Both the position numbers and the translations under genes were made by a program. From assembly GCF_000149955.1 (NCBI RefSeq), contig NW_017264846.1, forward strand, positions 261,171 through 325,170: 64,000 nucleotides of DNA, given 5' to 3'. Positions 1 through 10,108 of the stretch are shown here, piece after piece. The notes beneath the pieces were generated by a model. That model had not been told where the DNA came from, ran no database searches, and saw only the letters and a list, made by a program, of their open reading frames with translations. Each line of letters begins with the position of its first letter. Position 1 is the first letter of the stretch. Source of the DNA: Fusarium oxysporum f. sp. lycopersici 4287 (lineage: Eukaryota; Ascomycota; Sordariomycetes; Hypocreales; Nectriaceae).

Positions 1-1
1 T

Positions 2-218
2 GAGGCGACTGGCGGCATGGCCGGGGGCGTGGGGAAGCAGACGAACAAGTGGCCCAAGGACGTGGACAGCGACAATGAGTATTCCAAGAACGAGAAGCCG
101 GCTCAGGATCTTCTCAAAATGAGGACCATGATGCTGGTGAATTCTGCTACGGGTGAGTCCATTATTGGATAAGAGCGAGCCGTGATGGTGGAAGGACAGA
201 ACTGCCTCGGGCCTTTGA
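2..218 (+). CDS. 3' end of an unidentified gene (partial)
   Basis: An open frame runs from base 2 with no stop until a TAA inside a likely intron. It encodes a lysine- and acid-rich tail (KWPKDVDSDNEYSKNEK). A consensus donor GTGAGT lies at 153 and an AG acceptor at 198-199, giving a 47 bp intron. Splicing joins the frame to GTASGL and a TGA at 216-218. The 5' part is outside the window. I do not recognise the protein. The splice model is an inference from consensus sites only. Confidence 0.25.
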
Positions 219-694
219 GTGATGTCAGGGGCAAGAAAAGCCATGGCTACATGAAAGAGGCTTTGGTGTAGACACCAGTGACGGAGGGTATTCTAGTGGC
301 CTAACACCTGCACCCTCAAAGTGAAGTGACAGGTGATTAAACTTTCTTGGGGTGTTTTTGGAACAAAGTTCACAAGCCCGCCGACCCTACCCTTGAGAGT
401 TCTTGATCCAGGCTCTGTCTAAGTAGGGGCCATTCTCATACCGGGTGCAGATTAATACTACCCAGAGACGTTATTATAGGCGAATGAGGATGATGCCGCG
501 AGAAAGTCGATCCAATGAAGATGTGTAGGTGACAGGTTGGGAGTGTGTGTTAGCGTCATTTCGGGAATGGAACTTGTTTCCATCGCCTTGTCCCTCAAGG
601 TTAGTGAAGTGCAGGTGGGCTAAAATGACAAGAATCACGCCACAGATCTGCCAGATATAACGAATACCGACGCCAATCTACCTCGATATTTCAG

Positions 695-1071
695 CCAAAT
701 GTATACAAGACCCTTACTCCAAGGCCAACAACCACCCGTACCCCAAACACCAGCGCATCCCCGTCCAAAAAATACCACCACTGACTAGACCACAGACGTC
801 GAGTTCGTGCCGAGGATACTGGGAAGCACAATCGGCGGGTGTCATGCGCCCGCTCGTCAACGTGATGGAGGCAGCGGCGCTCGGCGTACGCAACATGCAA
901 TACGGCGACTGGCGCGACGAGCGGGCAGGTCGGTGACACGCTGGGCAGCACCGGCACGGGCGTATGAACCAGAGAGTTTGGCTCAACAACGTGGCCGAGG
1001 GTGTGCTGAAAGTGGGCGAGTGGAAGGGCCCTAAGGATGAGCTGGAGGGGTGGAAGATGTTCTTTTCTTGA
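695..1071 (+). pseudogene. Remnant of an unidentified gene, last exon
   Basis: One frame gives protein-like sequence (YWEAQSAGVMRPLVNVMEAA, then NMQYGDWRDE). It hits a TGA at 934-936 and resumes in the same frame with MNQRVWLNNVAEGVLKVGEW before stopping at 1069-1071. Between these blocks another frame reads VGDTLGSTGTG, which would fit two compensating single-base indels. The 5' limit is placed at a possible acceptor (ttcag, 690-694). The opposite-strand ORF over the same bases has low complexity and is taken as a shadow. The family was not recognised. Confidence 0.3.
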
Positions 1072-1204
1072 AATTGAGAGGATGAGGTGAGGGAAACGTT
1101 CACTCTATACTGTATATAAATGAACCAAATTAAGCAGCCATGTAATTAGATTTATTGAACCTAGAATATAATCGAACCACACAATACTTCTAGCCATCTT
1201 CAAT

Positions 1205-1771
1205 ATGGTAGCCGTTATTCCTACAGTTGCATCCGACGAGACTGGCAATCACTCGCCGCCAGTCACAGACTTGCCACTGGGGCTCACCTTCCTCGCCATT
1301 TTCATCCTGGCACTAACATGTCATGTCATGTGGGTTTCTCTACCTCGTAATAACTTTGGTAATATATACTGAGGTACATCAAGCTCTTGGCTTCTCACAT
1401 CCCACGGGCATCCAACACAGGATCCAGTGGCCTCGGACCATGAGACTGTCCAGCGACGACAGTTTTGAACCGGTGATGCTAGACCAAATTTCCCCTGCAC
1501 GAACTTATTGGCAGTGGAAGGCCGAAATGAGTGATGTGGTGAACACCGCATCCGGTTTCAATGCCCGGTGAGCACGCAAGTCTAATACTATGTCAAACCC
1601 ATTTTCTGACTACTTCTCAGTGCAATTTGTTTGGAGCCAATGGCGGACAAGGATATAATCCGTCATTTACAATGCTGTCACGTCTTTCACTCGAGTTGCT
1701 TCGGTCAATGGTTCTTTAGGCGCCACGATACCTGTCCTATATGTAAATCACGGATCATGCCGCATAGTTAA
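1205..1771 (+). CDS. Single-pass membrane RING-H2 protein, putative E3 ubiquitin ligase
   Basis: Three exons are inferred: ATG at 1205, intron 1330-1420 (GTGGGT..CACAG), intron 1568-1620 (GTGAGC..TCTCAG), stop TAA at 1769-1771. The N-terminus has one hydrophobic helix (LGLTFLAIFILALTCHV, about residues 25-41). The last exon encodes a C-terminal RING-H2 finger with a C-x-H-x2-H-x2-C core (CCHVFHSSC), a following W, and CPIC. This layout matches fungal ATL-type ligases that sit in a membrane and recruit an E2. Oddly, the first zinc-binding Cys is not there: splicing reads R-A-I-C where C-x-I-C is expected (CGT for TGT/TGC). Either the finger is degenerate or the acceptor is placed wrongly. Intron 1 was chosen because it keeps the frame with good sites. 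Confidence 0.6.
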
Positions 1772-2599
1772 ACTCTTGAAGGATTGCCCAAGTCTTATAC
1801 ACTTCGGCAATATCAATTGGACCACTCCCACACAATTTGTTACGGCGTGGAATTGTAAGCTCTTGTGACTTTTCCAGCCCTGTGTCCGGCGTCATTTGTT
1901 TGCCTCTTTCCAGAGATGATTTCTTTGGCATGGAGAACAGCGGGACAGTGGGGTTCGATCAAAACCATCATGACTCTCGGTCGTCCCGCCCGATAAGTAA
2001 GTCAAAGGTCTACCACCTCAACGTGGCCATTCCTCACTACACTTAACCGTTTTAAACCATACCGTTCCCTAGTTCCCTAATCAATATGGCCATCATCAAG
2101 GAGAACATGAACCACTGAGTTGCTCAGGCATCCGTGAAAGGCCACTTACAGCTCGTTTGTAGAGGAAGGTTAAACTCCTCCCGAACACAGACCAATTCAT
2201 CTTTCCAGTGAAGCAAGGGCATTATGAATCTATCGAAAACCCAGCCCCAGTTAACTCTGTCTATAGATGCTCCCCACCTCAGATTTATGCGATAGGCCAA
2301 TCAAAGTCATCCATTAAGACTTCCATTAGTGAGCTTACCCCCCAGTAACACGGTCAGACTGGCTAAAGAGAAAGGAGCTTCTTTAACTTTTACGCCCCGT
2401 CCTAGCGACATCAAACCGCGTCAGTGCCAGTTTGTTTACCTCTCAGCGCGTACCATTCCTCATGGATCGACGCCTAACCCGATGGAATCCAATGACATTA
2501 TGCTTCCTTCGCCTCCAGCCTCTGCCTTTTCTTTTCTCTGACCACCGAGAAATTTGGCGAGTCAATTCGAGCTGACAACGCATACGGCATTGCCAGACT
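1772..2599. other. Intergenic, nothing supported
   Basis: No ORF with recognisable protein character, no repeat termini and no RNA gene were seen. A tRNA-like B box (GGTTCGATC near 1953) has no matching A box. Confidence 0.5.
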
Positions 2600-4905
2600 A
2601 CCCTACCGTTGCAGATCTTCCACGAGCGATTTGGAGGAACAAACGATATGTTTTGGAAGAGCTCTTATCCCGGAAAGGCTCGAAGGGCCGGAAGAGCTGG
2701 ACCAAGCGCCATTGGTTTTTTCCTCGTTGAGGTTGACACTAACGATAGTCCGTTGAGTCCTTACTGGGCCTGTCGTTTGTGCGACGCGAAGGGTCAGCCC
2801 GAGTTCTTCGCCGCTGCTGCTACGAGTTCGGCAGCTGACCACCCCCGCAAGTATGTGAATGTGACGTCGCGAGCTTGAGCACTATTGACCAACGCCAGGT
2901 CTCACAGGATTTTCGAGAGCAGTCAAGCAGCTGATCCAGATCTGTCAACCGATGAATCTGAACGGCCTAAGCGACGACGCTTGCAGTACGGTACTGTGCC
3001 GCGCGCCAGAGTCAAGATGATCCGAGAACTGAGCCTGGGACTTCTGATCAACACCAATGTTCCTTTTTCTTTCTTTAGCGATACATTCTTTGAGCAACTC
3101 GCCTGGCAACTTGACCCTCGCCTATCTGATCAGATACCATAGAGCCGGCAATCGATGGGCCGTTTGCTGGATAACATGTACGAGTCTAAAAAGTATGATG
3201 TCAAGCCGGAGCTCTCAGATGCCCTTACCAGATTCCATCTAGGGTTCGACTTGTGGACCTCACCCAATCGGCACGCTGCCATGGCAGTCACAGCTCATTT
3301 TCTTGACCGCCAGGGCAAGCACCAGTCGTGTCTTCTGGCACTCCGTCGCCAACTCGGATGTCACAGCGGGGAAAATCTCGCGGTGACGCTTGGGCAAGTT
3401 GTGCGTGAATGGAAGATAGAGGATCGAGTTGGAACAATGATGTCGGATAACGCATCTTCGAACGACAGCTGTCTTCTGAACTTTTGCAGAAATCTCGACG
3501 CAGAGATGGGCCCGGCGGACGTTCGGGCCAGACGCATGCGCTGCTATGGGTAAACCTGGTTGCTCGTGTTTTCCTCTACGGCGAAGATTTCGAGGCTTCG
3601 TAGCCGAATATCACGTCTTCAACTTCCTCGGTCGCCACGAGGATGATCTACGATACTGGAGAAAGAAAGGGCCGGTGGGGAAGCCCCACAACGTTGTCAA
3701 GTACATCGGATCTTCCACTCAGAGGTGTGAGCTCTTTAAGAGGATCTCAAGCGAGAATGACCAAGCACAAGAATATCTCCTGGCGAGTGAGTCGACAGCA
3801 GAACTAGAGGTCGTTATGAACAACGAAATAAAATTGATCTCCACTTATCTCATGATCTCTCGAGCGCTCGTCAAGCAAGGAGACATCAAGACGTTCTTAG
3901 TCCATCCAGCGGTGGAGAAATGGCTTCCCGAGGCCGACGTGTTGAAGGGGGATGACTGGAGACCTTTGGCAGATATTAAACATATTCTTGAGCCATTCTA
4001 TCTCCAAACTAAGAGAACGCAAGGCTGGGGCAGCGAGTGAGGTAATGGACGGCTTTGGAAGGTGATGAGAGGCATGGAATACTTGCTGGAACACCTTGAG
4101 AATCGGAAGCTGTTTTATCATGCTGTTCTAGACGAGGTAGCTAGAGAGAATACCAACTCGTAGGTCGAGCTAGCCGGAGGGCGATCAGACCGAAATCGGC
4201 AGCTTCCTGCTAGATTTAGTGGTTGCGAGATGGATATGCATCCATGAAAGTCAATGCAAACTTTGTAAAGCTCTTTGCCAGGTCGTGGCTCGGGACAATG
4301 TGATGATGGATCAGGCAAGCCATCAGGATCATCGGGAGTTGACATGGGAAAGGATCACCCACGTTATCTAAGACTCCATCATCACCGCCTGGCAGAAACT
4401 CGATGAATACTATATCAAGCTTGGAGTCTACCTGGATTGCTGGTACTGTTGCAACCGGCCGGTGGAGGAGCAGCGAGGGGCAATTGTTGAGACTATAGCA
4501 TCCCCAAGCGTGCCGCAGAGAACGCCGGTAGACAGTATGTTCAAGCAGTGGGTGAAGAGCAGGACAGCGAAGACTACGGTGATGGGAAGCAAGCCTGAGC
4601 GGTATCTGCGGCTAGAGCCGCAAGAGACTGAGGAGCCAACCGAGTGATGGATGGTTCACCAGGGACAATTCCCGATGGTAAGCCAGTTGCCTCTTGATAT
4701 ACTCGCGATACCGGCGATGGCGACTGATTGCGAGAGGTCGTTCAGCCTAGCCAAGTTAACGTTGACGAAGCAGAGGCTTTCGATGATGACGGTAACATTG
4801 GAGAAGTTGCGGTGCCTCAAAAATTGGGTCAGACATGGTGCTGTGAAGCTGGGGGGCGACAACAGATGGGGGAGACGAGGTCCAGTTGGAGATTGGAAAT
4901 AGCAG
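2600..4905 (+). pseudogene. hAT-family transposase relic (hAT-1)
   Basis: Successive frames on the plus strand spell a fungal hAT transposase. An N-terminal BED-like finger region (PYWACRLCDAKGQPEF, about 2760-2810) is followed by the catalytic core (FDLWTSPNRHAAMAVTAHF at about 3245, then MMSDNASSNDS at about 3440). Next comes RKKGPVGKPHN (about 3660), and finally the C-terminal dimerisation block (TDCERSFSLAKLTLTKQRLS, about 4720). Reading needs several frame changes and passes several stops, so the gene is dead. The protein would catalyse cut-and-paste transposition. No clear terminal inverted repeats were found, so element borders are uncertain. It is related to, but diverged from, the two minus-strand hAT elements further on. 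Confidence 0.8.
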
Positions 4906-5082
4906 CATGGAGGGTGTAGACGGTAAGATTTGAAATATTTGAATTGTTTGAATAAATATTTCAAACAACAAATCCAGCACTGAGGGTTACCAAATTTCTC
5001 AAATATGACCCCGGAGTTGATTTGTTTGATTTGAGGGCAGCGCTGATGCCTATACAGAAATTGCTTCGCAGCTAAAGACAAC

Positions 5083-6050
5083 TAAATGGCAGGCCCAATG
5101 GGCTATTACGGCGCCTTCTGAAACCCCTCGCCGCCAGTCAGGGCGCCCTTCCCTACTGGCTGAAGCCCAGGCTAGAGAATTTCCTTCCTTCCTTCCTTCT
5201 TTCCCTCCTAGCTAACCGGTTCTTAGGTTGATGGCCTCATCACATTCGTATGTAGCTCCAAAGCAGCGCGCTGGATGTCATGCCAAAGGTTACCACAAGC
5301 ACTAGGTTGCAGCTGCTCTTGGTATGCTATCTGCCATGCCCTCAGCCGTGCTGACTTTAAGAGATATATTGCACGGCGCAAGTCACTAATTACAGAGGCA
5401 AATCAACAGAAACGGCTAGCCGTTGCTGAGGCCCATGTCGGCTGGTTCCTAGATCAATGGAAGACCATCTCATGGTCCGATGAGACTTGGCTTACAGCCG
5501 GAAGGCACACGCCAATATGGATAACAAGAAGGCCCGGCGAAGAGCTTGACCCAACCTGCATTATTGGACGGGAACAAAAGAAGTATGGCTGGATGTTTTG
5601 GGGCTGCTTTTCAGGGCTTATAGGCCCGGGCCCCAGGTATCTTCCAGGAAAAGGATTGGGGCCGTATTGATTAGTATTCCTACCAACAGCATATTGTCCC
5701 GATTGTTGATGGCTGACTTCGTCTCTATCCGGGAACTAAGCTTTATTTTATGCATAATAATGCCCCAGGCCATAAGACGGCTCTAACTATTAGAGAGCTA
5801 CGGGAGAGAGATATTGAAGTTATAGAATGACCTCCTTTGTCGTCCGATTTGAACCCTATAGAAGCTGCTTGGAATAGGATGATGGACTATCGCTGTGCAC
5901 TTTCCAGAGACGATGTCATATGATCGGCTACGGATTGTAGTTAAAGAGGCTTAGGATTCCCTTGAAGCTTCCTTCTCTGATCACCTTCTAGCTACAATGC
6001 AAGAACGATGTCAGGATGTTATTGATGCAAATGGAATGTATACAAAATAG
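5083..6050 (+). pseudogene. Tc1/mariner transposase relic (DDE_3 type)
   Basis: The N-terminal part (SGRPSLLAEAQ, about 5137) resembles the linker after a Tc1 helix-turn-helix. The catalytic domain follows: WSDETW (first Asp, about 5475), YGWMFWGCFSG, then HNNAPGH at about 5753 and SSDLNPIEAAWN at about 5840. The second catalytic Asp is Asn (AAT at 5756-5758, normally GAT/GAC). TGA at 5828-5830 sits where a Trp is expected before PPLSSDLNPIE, and further stops follow. Both changes are G to A, which fits RIP. One frameshift near 5670 separates the two halves. Termini were not identified. Confidence 0.8.
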
Positions 6051-6261
6051 TAGAAATAGCTTAGATTGATGGTATATCAAGGGGAGAAAAAGATAGCCTT
6101 TTTTGACCCATCTGTGAGTGGAGCCGGGATTAGAAAACCTATGCCTGATACCGTAGCAGATTCTAAAGTGTAAATACTAAGAAATTTGAAATTGTGCCTC
6201 AAACCTATCTGTGCCGCATGCTTATCATATACGTTATCAAAAGCCAAACTTAATTGTCAGT

Positions 6262-7316
6262 TTATATATCCTGTTCAGGGGTAAAGACATTATGTAGATT
6301 ATAGTTGACAGCTGTTTTAAGTAAGCTCAATACATATACCTTACCGCCGCTCCATGGGTTAGTTGTTTTACCCTCGAACAGCCTATCATTTTCCTTTTCT
6401 AATGCCAAGATACGATGTGTCGCTGTGTCCAAAACTTCGCCTCTGCTCAAGACGTATCCTACCTCTGTTGCTCTGGCTCCTCTCAGGTCATCATCATTCG
6501 TGCGTGACGCTTGCAAGACGGCAAGCAAGTTCTCAAAACGCAGTTTCAAGCGTGTGCGGTACGGCTTCTCGACGTCGTTGTGGCATTCACGAGCCTGCAA
6601 GGAAGGCGCCATTTTTTTGCGAGGACTCTTGGGTTTGCGGGATGCTGAACGGAGTTTGACGTCGGCGAACCCGCTACCGCTGTGTTCGTTCTTGATGTTG
6701 TCGATGTTGGTGTCGTCGCCGGTGCTAATGCTGCTGTGGCCCCCTGGTGATGGAGTCTTGTCTGCCGTGACTGATAGGCTATGATTTGGCCGTTTGTCCG
6801 TGTTCTCCGTGCTTGTGGCAGAGCCAGACTGAAAAGGGTGTTCGCTTGTGGCATTGAGGGGGCTGTTGGGCTGGGAGAGGAGGAGGTTTAGGATGTACTG
6901 ATCGGAGGACGAGTAGTCCGATGTGGGCTGAGGTGATGAGAAGGATTGATTATTATTTACTGTGAAGTGGCCGAGAGCATGTATTTCATAAGGAGTGCCT
7001 ACAACACAAGCTCATGTAATTCATCAGTACAGACGAAGCATCGATCATGCTGTGGCGTATTCCGTACCTGGATCCAGAGTCTGGTTCGAGAGTAGCTGTG
7101 GGTTTGGCTTTAGCGATTAACGAAACAAGGAATTTCGGATGTTACAAGGCCAGGGTGAATTAATCAAATTGACAAGTAAGTGAGGGTGGAAACAGAACGA
7201 CCGTTACGCAGCTGCCCTCAGTCGTACTGCCGGAGGCGTTGACTTACCTCATACCGGTTGTCTCCTTGATACCAGCCAGGAAGAGTAAGCTCGTTGGGGT
7301 AGTCATAGCTAGCCAT
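6262..7316 (-). CDS. bHLH transcription factor
   Basis: Three exons are inferred on the minus strand. Exon 1 is 7316-7248 (MASYDYPNELTLPGWYQG), ending at donor GTAAGT. Exon 2 is 7095-7068 (LLSNQTLDP). Exon 3 is 6998-6262. Both introns are GT-AG and keep the frame, giving about 277 aa. The middle is Ser/Thr/Pro-rich and a basic patch (SRKPKSPRKKM) precedes the bHLH. The basic region HNDVEKPYR carries the His-Glu-Arg triad that contacts an E-box. Helix 1 is RLKLRFENLLAVLQ and helix 2 starts SRGEVLDTATHRIL, followed by a short leucine-rich stretch. A possible small intron near 6300-6335 could alter the last residues. The domain matches the second bHLH gene at 34639-35952, so the two are probably paralogues. 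Target genes cannot be inferred. Confidence 0.8.
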
Positions 7317-8571
7317 TCTGGGTCGAGCGCAGTTTTCTAGAGGCAATTCGGATCGTATCTTACAATGGGATATTGAAAGAAATTGTGCGTGTACATGCCA
7401 AAGTTGGCGATATTTCAGTAATATTTATTTTACGAGAGCACGTCGCTTAGCACCACCACTCCATTGGCAATGTCAATCCCGAGCGTACCCGCAAGCGACT
7501 TTGTAGCCCGCCGAGCGAGTGTACCTTATCAACAGTACACACTCAACCCACCATCAGAAGCGCCTCAAGATTTGCCGTAGTAGCCGTCTAGAAGCTATGG
7601 CAAAGACAGGATGGTGCCACAGCAGGAGCTGGATGTCGATGAGCACGATGGGGACTCAATCGGCTTGCCATTCGTCCAGTTGCAGACGTGTCCCTCGAGG
7701 CAACGGCATGGAGGAGATGAATCGGCTGGATTGGTCCGAATGCTTCAAGCTACAGACGATACTTTGCGCCGACACGGAGCACCAGGTGTTGTTATTCCTC
7801 ACGTGTAAGATGCATGTAATTTCGGTTGACACTGTAAACCCTTCAAGCTCTGCCTCAATGTTAAATGGAGGGGTAAGAAAAGATAGGAGCATCTACATCC
7901 GGTCAAGAGCGCTTGACCTAAGTTACTGTTTCCATGGCTCGCTTAACTTGTCGGTGGTTCGGGGATGCGGGGATTATTACCTACGTAAGTACTGAGTAAC
8001 TGAAGGATAATCGAGTTCTGGGCCTGTGTGCTGGTGACATTATTGGCTACACGCTGCCTTTGGTGACGTGTTTAATCCCCCAGTGCCGTATCATGTTGCA
8101 TTTAGGGATTAACGCACAAACGTATATTAGTCAAGGGCTTGACCACAGTTTACAGTACTGTCATTTGAAAGATTCGTCCTAAGAGAAGGTCCCCTTAATC
8201 AACGTAAGGATTCGGAGAATTTGGTGCGGGTCGCCGGGGATCCAAGGACAATCTCCGCATTTCCGTCCATATCTTTGCTACAGCGAAATATCGATCTCAA
8301 TTCTGATTCGTTGTCTGCGCCGAGGAGATGCCTTCAAGGGTCTATTATCGAGACTGACCAACTGCCATGGCATGTGGCTGGTTGTACCAATCTCAGTCTA
8401 TTGACCCCGCGACCCTGTATGCTGACTGTGAAGGTGTCGGTATAGACTTTCATGATCATATCACACCCGACCAGAGCCGATGCCGCGTCAAACTCACCCC
8501 AGGCTGTTATAGCAACTAACAGATCATAGCAATCGCGCCTGATGCCGGTACCCGCTGGAAGCTCCGCATCG
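7317..8571. other. Intergenic, upstream of the bHLH gene
   Basis: This holds the presumed divergent promoter space of the bHLH gene. A 65-codon open frame (7611-7808, plus) has acidic, Gln-rich content but no recognisable family, splice context or neighbour logic. I do not call it as a gene. Confidence 0.4.
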
Positions 8572-8831
8572 CTATCCCTTTAGTCGGCATAGCCCTTCAG
8601 AGCGGTCACAACAGGGGAGTCTAGCTAATCAGGCAATACGCATCAAATGTATATAGATAAGCCCTGTAGTCACAAATCTGTGAACTTATCTACCTGCGAT
8701 AAAAGTCGAGCTATTACAGGAGGGTGACAAGCCTTCTAACCCTATACTGGGCAAGCTCTTGTAACCATACTGTACGTGGGGGCAAGTGGGGCGAGATACC
8801 TGCTGAAGGGCTATGCCGACTAAAGGGATAG
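8572..8831. mobile_element. MITE-like element with perfect 29-nt inverted ends
   Basis: Bases 8572-8600 and 8803-8831 are exact reverse complements (29 of 29). Leaving out the outermost C/G pair, the inverted repeat 8575-8600/8803-8828 is bounded by TA on both sides (8573-8574 and 8829-8830), the target duplication of Tc1/mariner and pogo elements. The 202 bp interior has no ORF, so the unit is a non-autonomous element of about 260 bp. Perfect arms suggest recent activity compared with the decayed relics around it. Confidence 0.8.
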
Positions 8832-8848
8832 TTCAGCAAATTCTTAAC

Positions 8849-9112
8849 CTAGATTCGTGAGGATTTCCTCCCCGACTGCGTGGTGTTGAAGAAATGGCGA
8901 ATCGACTACTTGCTAACCGCGACGCGTCACCAGTTGGCAAGCGTTGGGCTATCAATTTCGTTAAGCGGCAACTAGATCTCAAGATGCATTTTCAGCGGAG
9001 ATATGACTATCGGAGGGCCAAATGCGAAGACCCAACTATGATTCGCGACTGGTTCAGGCTCATACAGAATGCAATCGCGAAGTATGGTATCCAATCATTC
9101 CCATGATATAAT
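8849..9112 (+). pseudogene. pogo/Fot1 transposase, N-terminal fragment
   Basis: The frame reads LDS-stop-GFPPRL, then EEMANRLLANRDASPVGKRW and INFVKRQLDLKMHFQRRYD. This is the CENP-B/Tc5-type helix-turn-helix region of fungal pogo transposases (family pattern GFPPRL..MA..LL..R....VGK.W..NFVKR). TGA at 8858-8860 replaces an expected Arg (CGA to TGA). The fragment ends just after IQNAIAKYGI, where a DIYNFDE block would be expected, so the catalytic domain is missing. It lies 18 bp from the MITE, which may be a related deletion derivative. Confidence 0.7.
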
Positions 9113-9943
9113 GTCAGGTGGGTCTCGGTTTGTGTCCGCTGTATTTCCTGTCTAACCTGTGCGTTTTCTCTGGGGCCTGGGCTTATGTCGAATTAGGAAT
9201 AGACCAATCAGTGACAAGCCATGACAGAGCATAGAGTTAGGGACCGAATTAAGTGGATATAAACATGTCACGATGAGGTATTGGAGAAGCAGGCATAGCA
9301 TCAGATATGGCAACACTGAGACAAATTGTACTAAGCTTCCCAAACTTTAAATCTGATCATGATTCCAAACATAACCACGAAGAGTATCTACTGTTTGCCA
9401 CTGTTTCAAAGCAGCGTTTCGACAGTGTTTACCTACATTCATCGTTTGTGGAGCCGGTGGGCATGAGTGGGCGAGGCACCCGCCAGCTTGTAGAGTGGCA
9501 ATGCGAGGTCTCTTGTGGCGACCGCGTGGCTCTAGGGGTATAATGCCCTAACCTTGCTACTAGCCCTATGCTCGATAAGATGAGGCGGGGGTCAAGGTGC
9601 AAGACCCTACCTACAAGCAATGAGGCTAGTTGCAGAGGGTTTTCTCTTAAAAGATGTAGCTGCATCTCTCATCTAAACCATCCTGTAGCTGTCACTAGCG
9701 CAATCCTGTACTACTCGCTCCTTCAGCCGACGGTGCCGCTCTGCTCCCAATCCCGCCTACGTTATTAGATGTCCTTACGGTCATCGTCATACCGTTGCTG
9801 TCTTTATACTCAGATATTATTCGTCGAGCGGCATTCCCGCTTTGGCTACGGCCTCCCTCGATCATATCCAAAAGGTCATTACTGCCCATCTCGGAGCCTA
9901 CGGCTATACGACCTCGCCAGTTCAACGGGGCTGCTCACCAGCT
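9113..9943. other. Intergenic / degenerate 5' flank of the FlbA-like gene
   Basis: Several short frames are open on both strands here, but none shows a recognisable domain. The last part (from about 9700) may hold the degraded N-terminal coding region of the downstream FlbA-like gene. I could not align it by eye. Confidence 0.35.
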
Positions 9944-10108
9944 CTGGAACCTCGTCGGAGCCCTAGATCATGGGAAACACCATTGTTCGAGCAATAGACT
10001 AAGCCAGTCTCTTCCGTCTAGCGCAATTCATACAGCAAAGCAAATTCGTTCTTCCAAGCAGTGCCGGCAAATCATCCGCCTCCTATCAACTCTCCCTGCG
10101 CAATCAAA
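9944..10108 (+). pseudogene. Degenerate N-terminal coding sequence of the FlbA-like gene
   Basis: In frame with the downstream ATG the sequence reads RRSPRSWETPLFEQ, stop, TKPVSSV, stop, RNSYSKANSFFQAVPANHPP and on into the conserved MHQASSRLLRM. The residues look like the low-complexity Ser/Pro-rich N-terminal region of FlbA. The two TAG stops (9995-9997, 10019-10021) are what C-to-T changes of CAG would give. An alternative is that the region is the true 5' UTR. Confidence 0.45.

Noticed and set aside
714..1103. 129-codon minus-strand ORF
   Set aside because: Low-complexity Ser/Cys/Arg content; the plus strand gives better protein-like blocks over the same bases.
1945..1975. tRNA-like B box (GGTTCGATC)
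   Set aside because: No A box, no acceptor-stem pairing around it.
7519..7995. 158-codon plus ORF and the overlapping 65-codon ORF
   Set aside because: No recognisable domain, splice signal or conservation clue.
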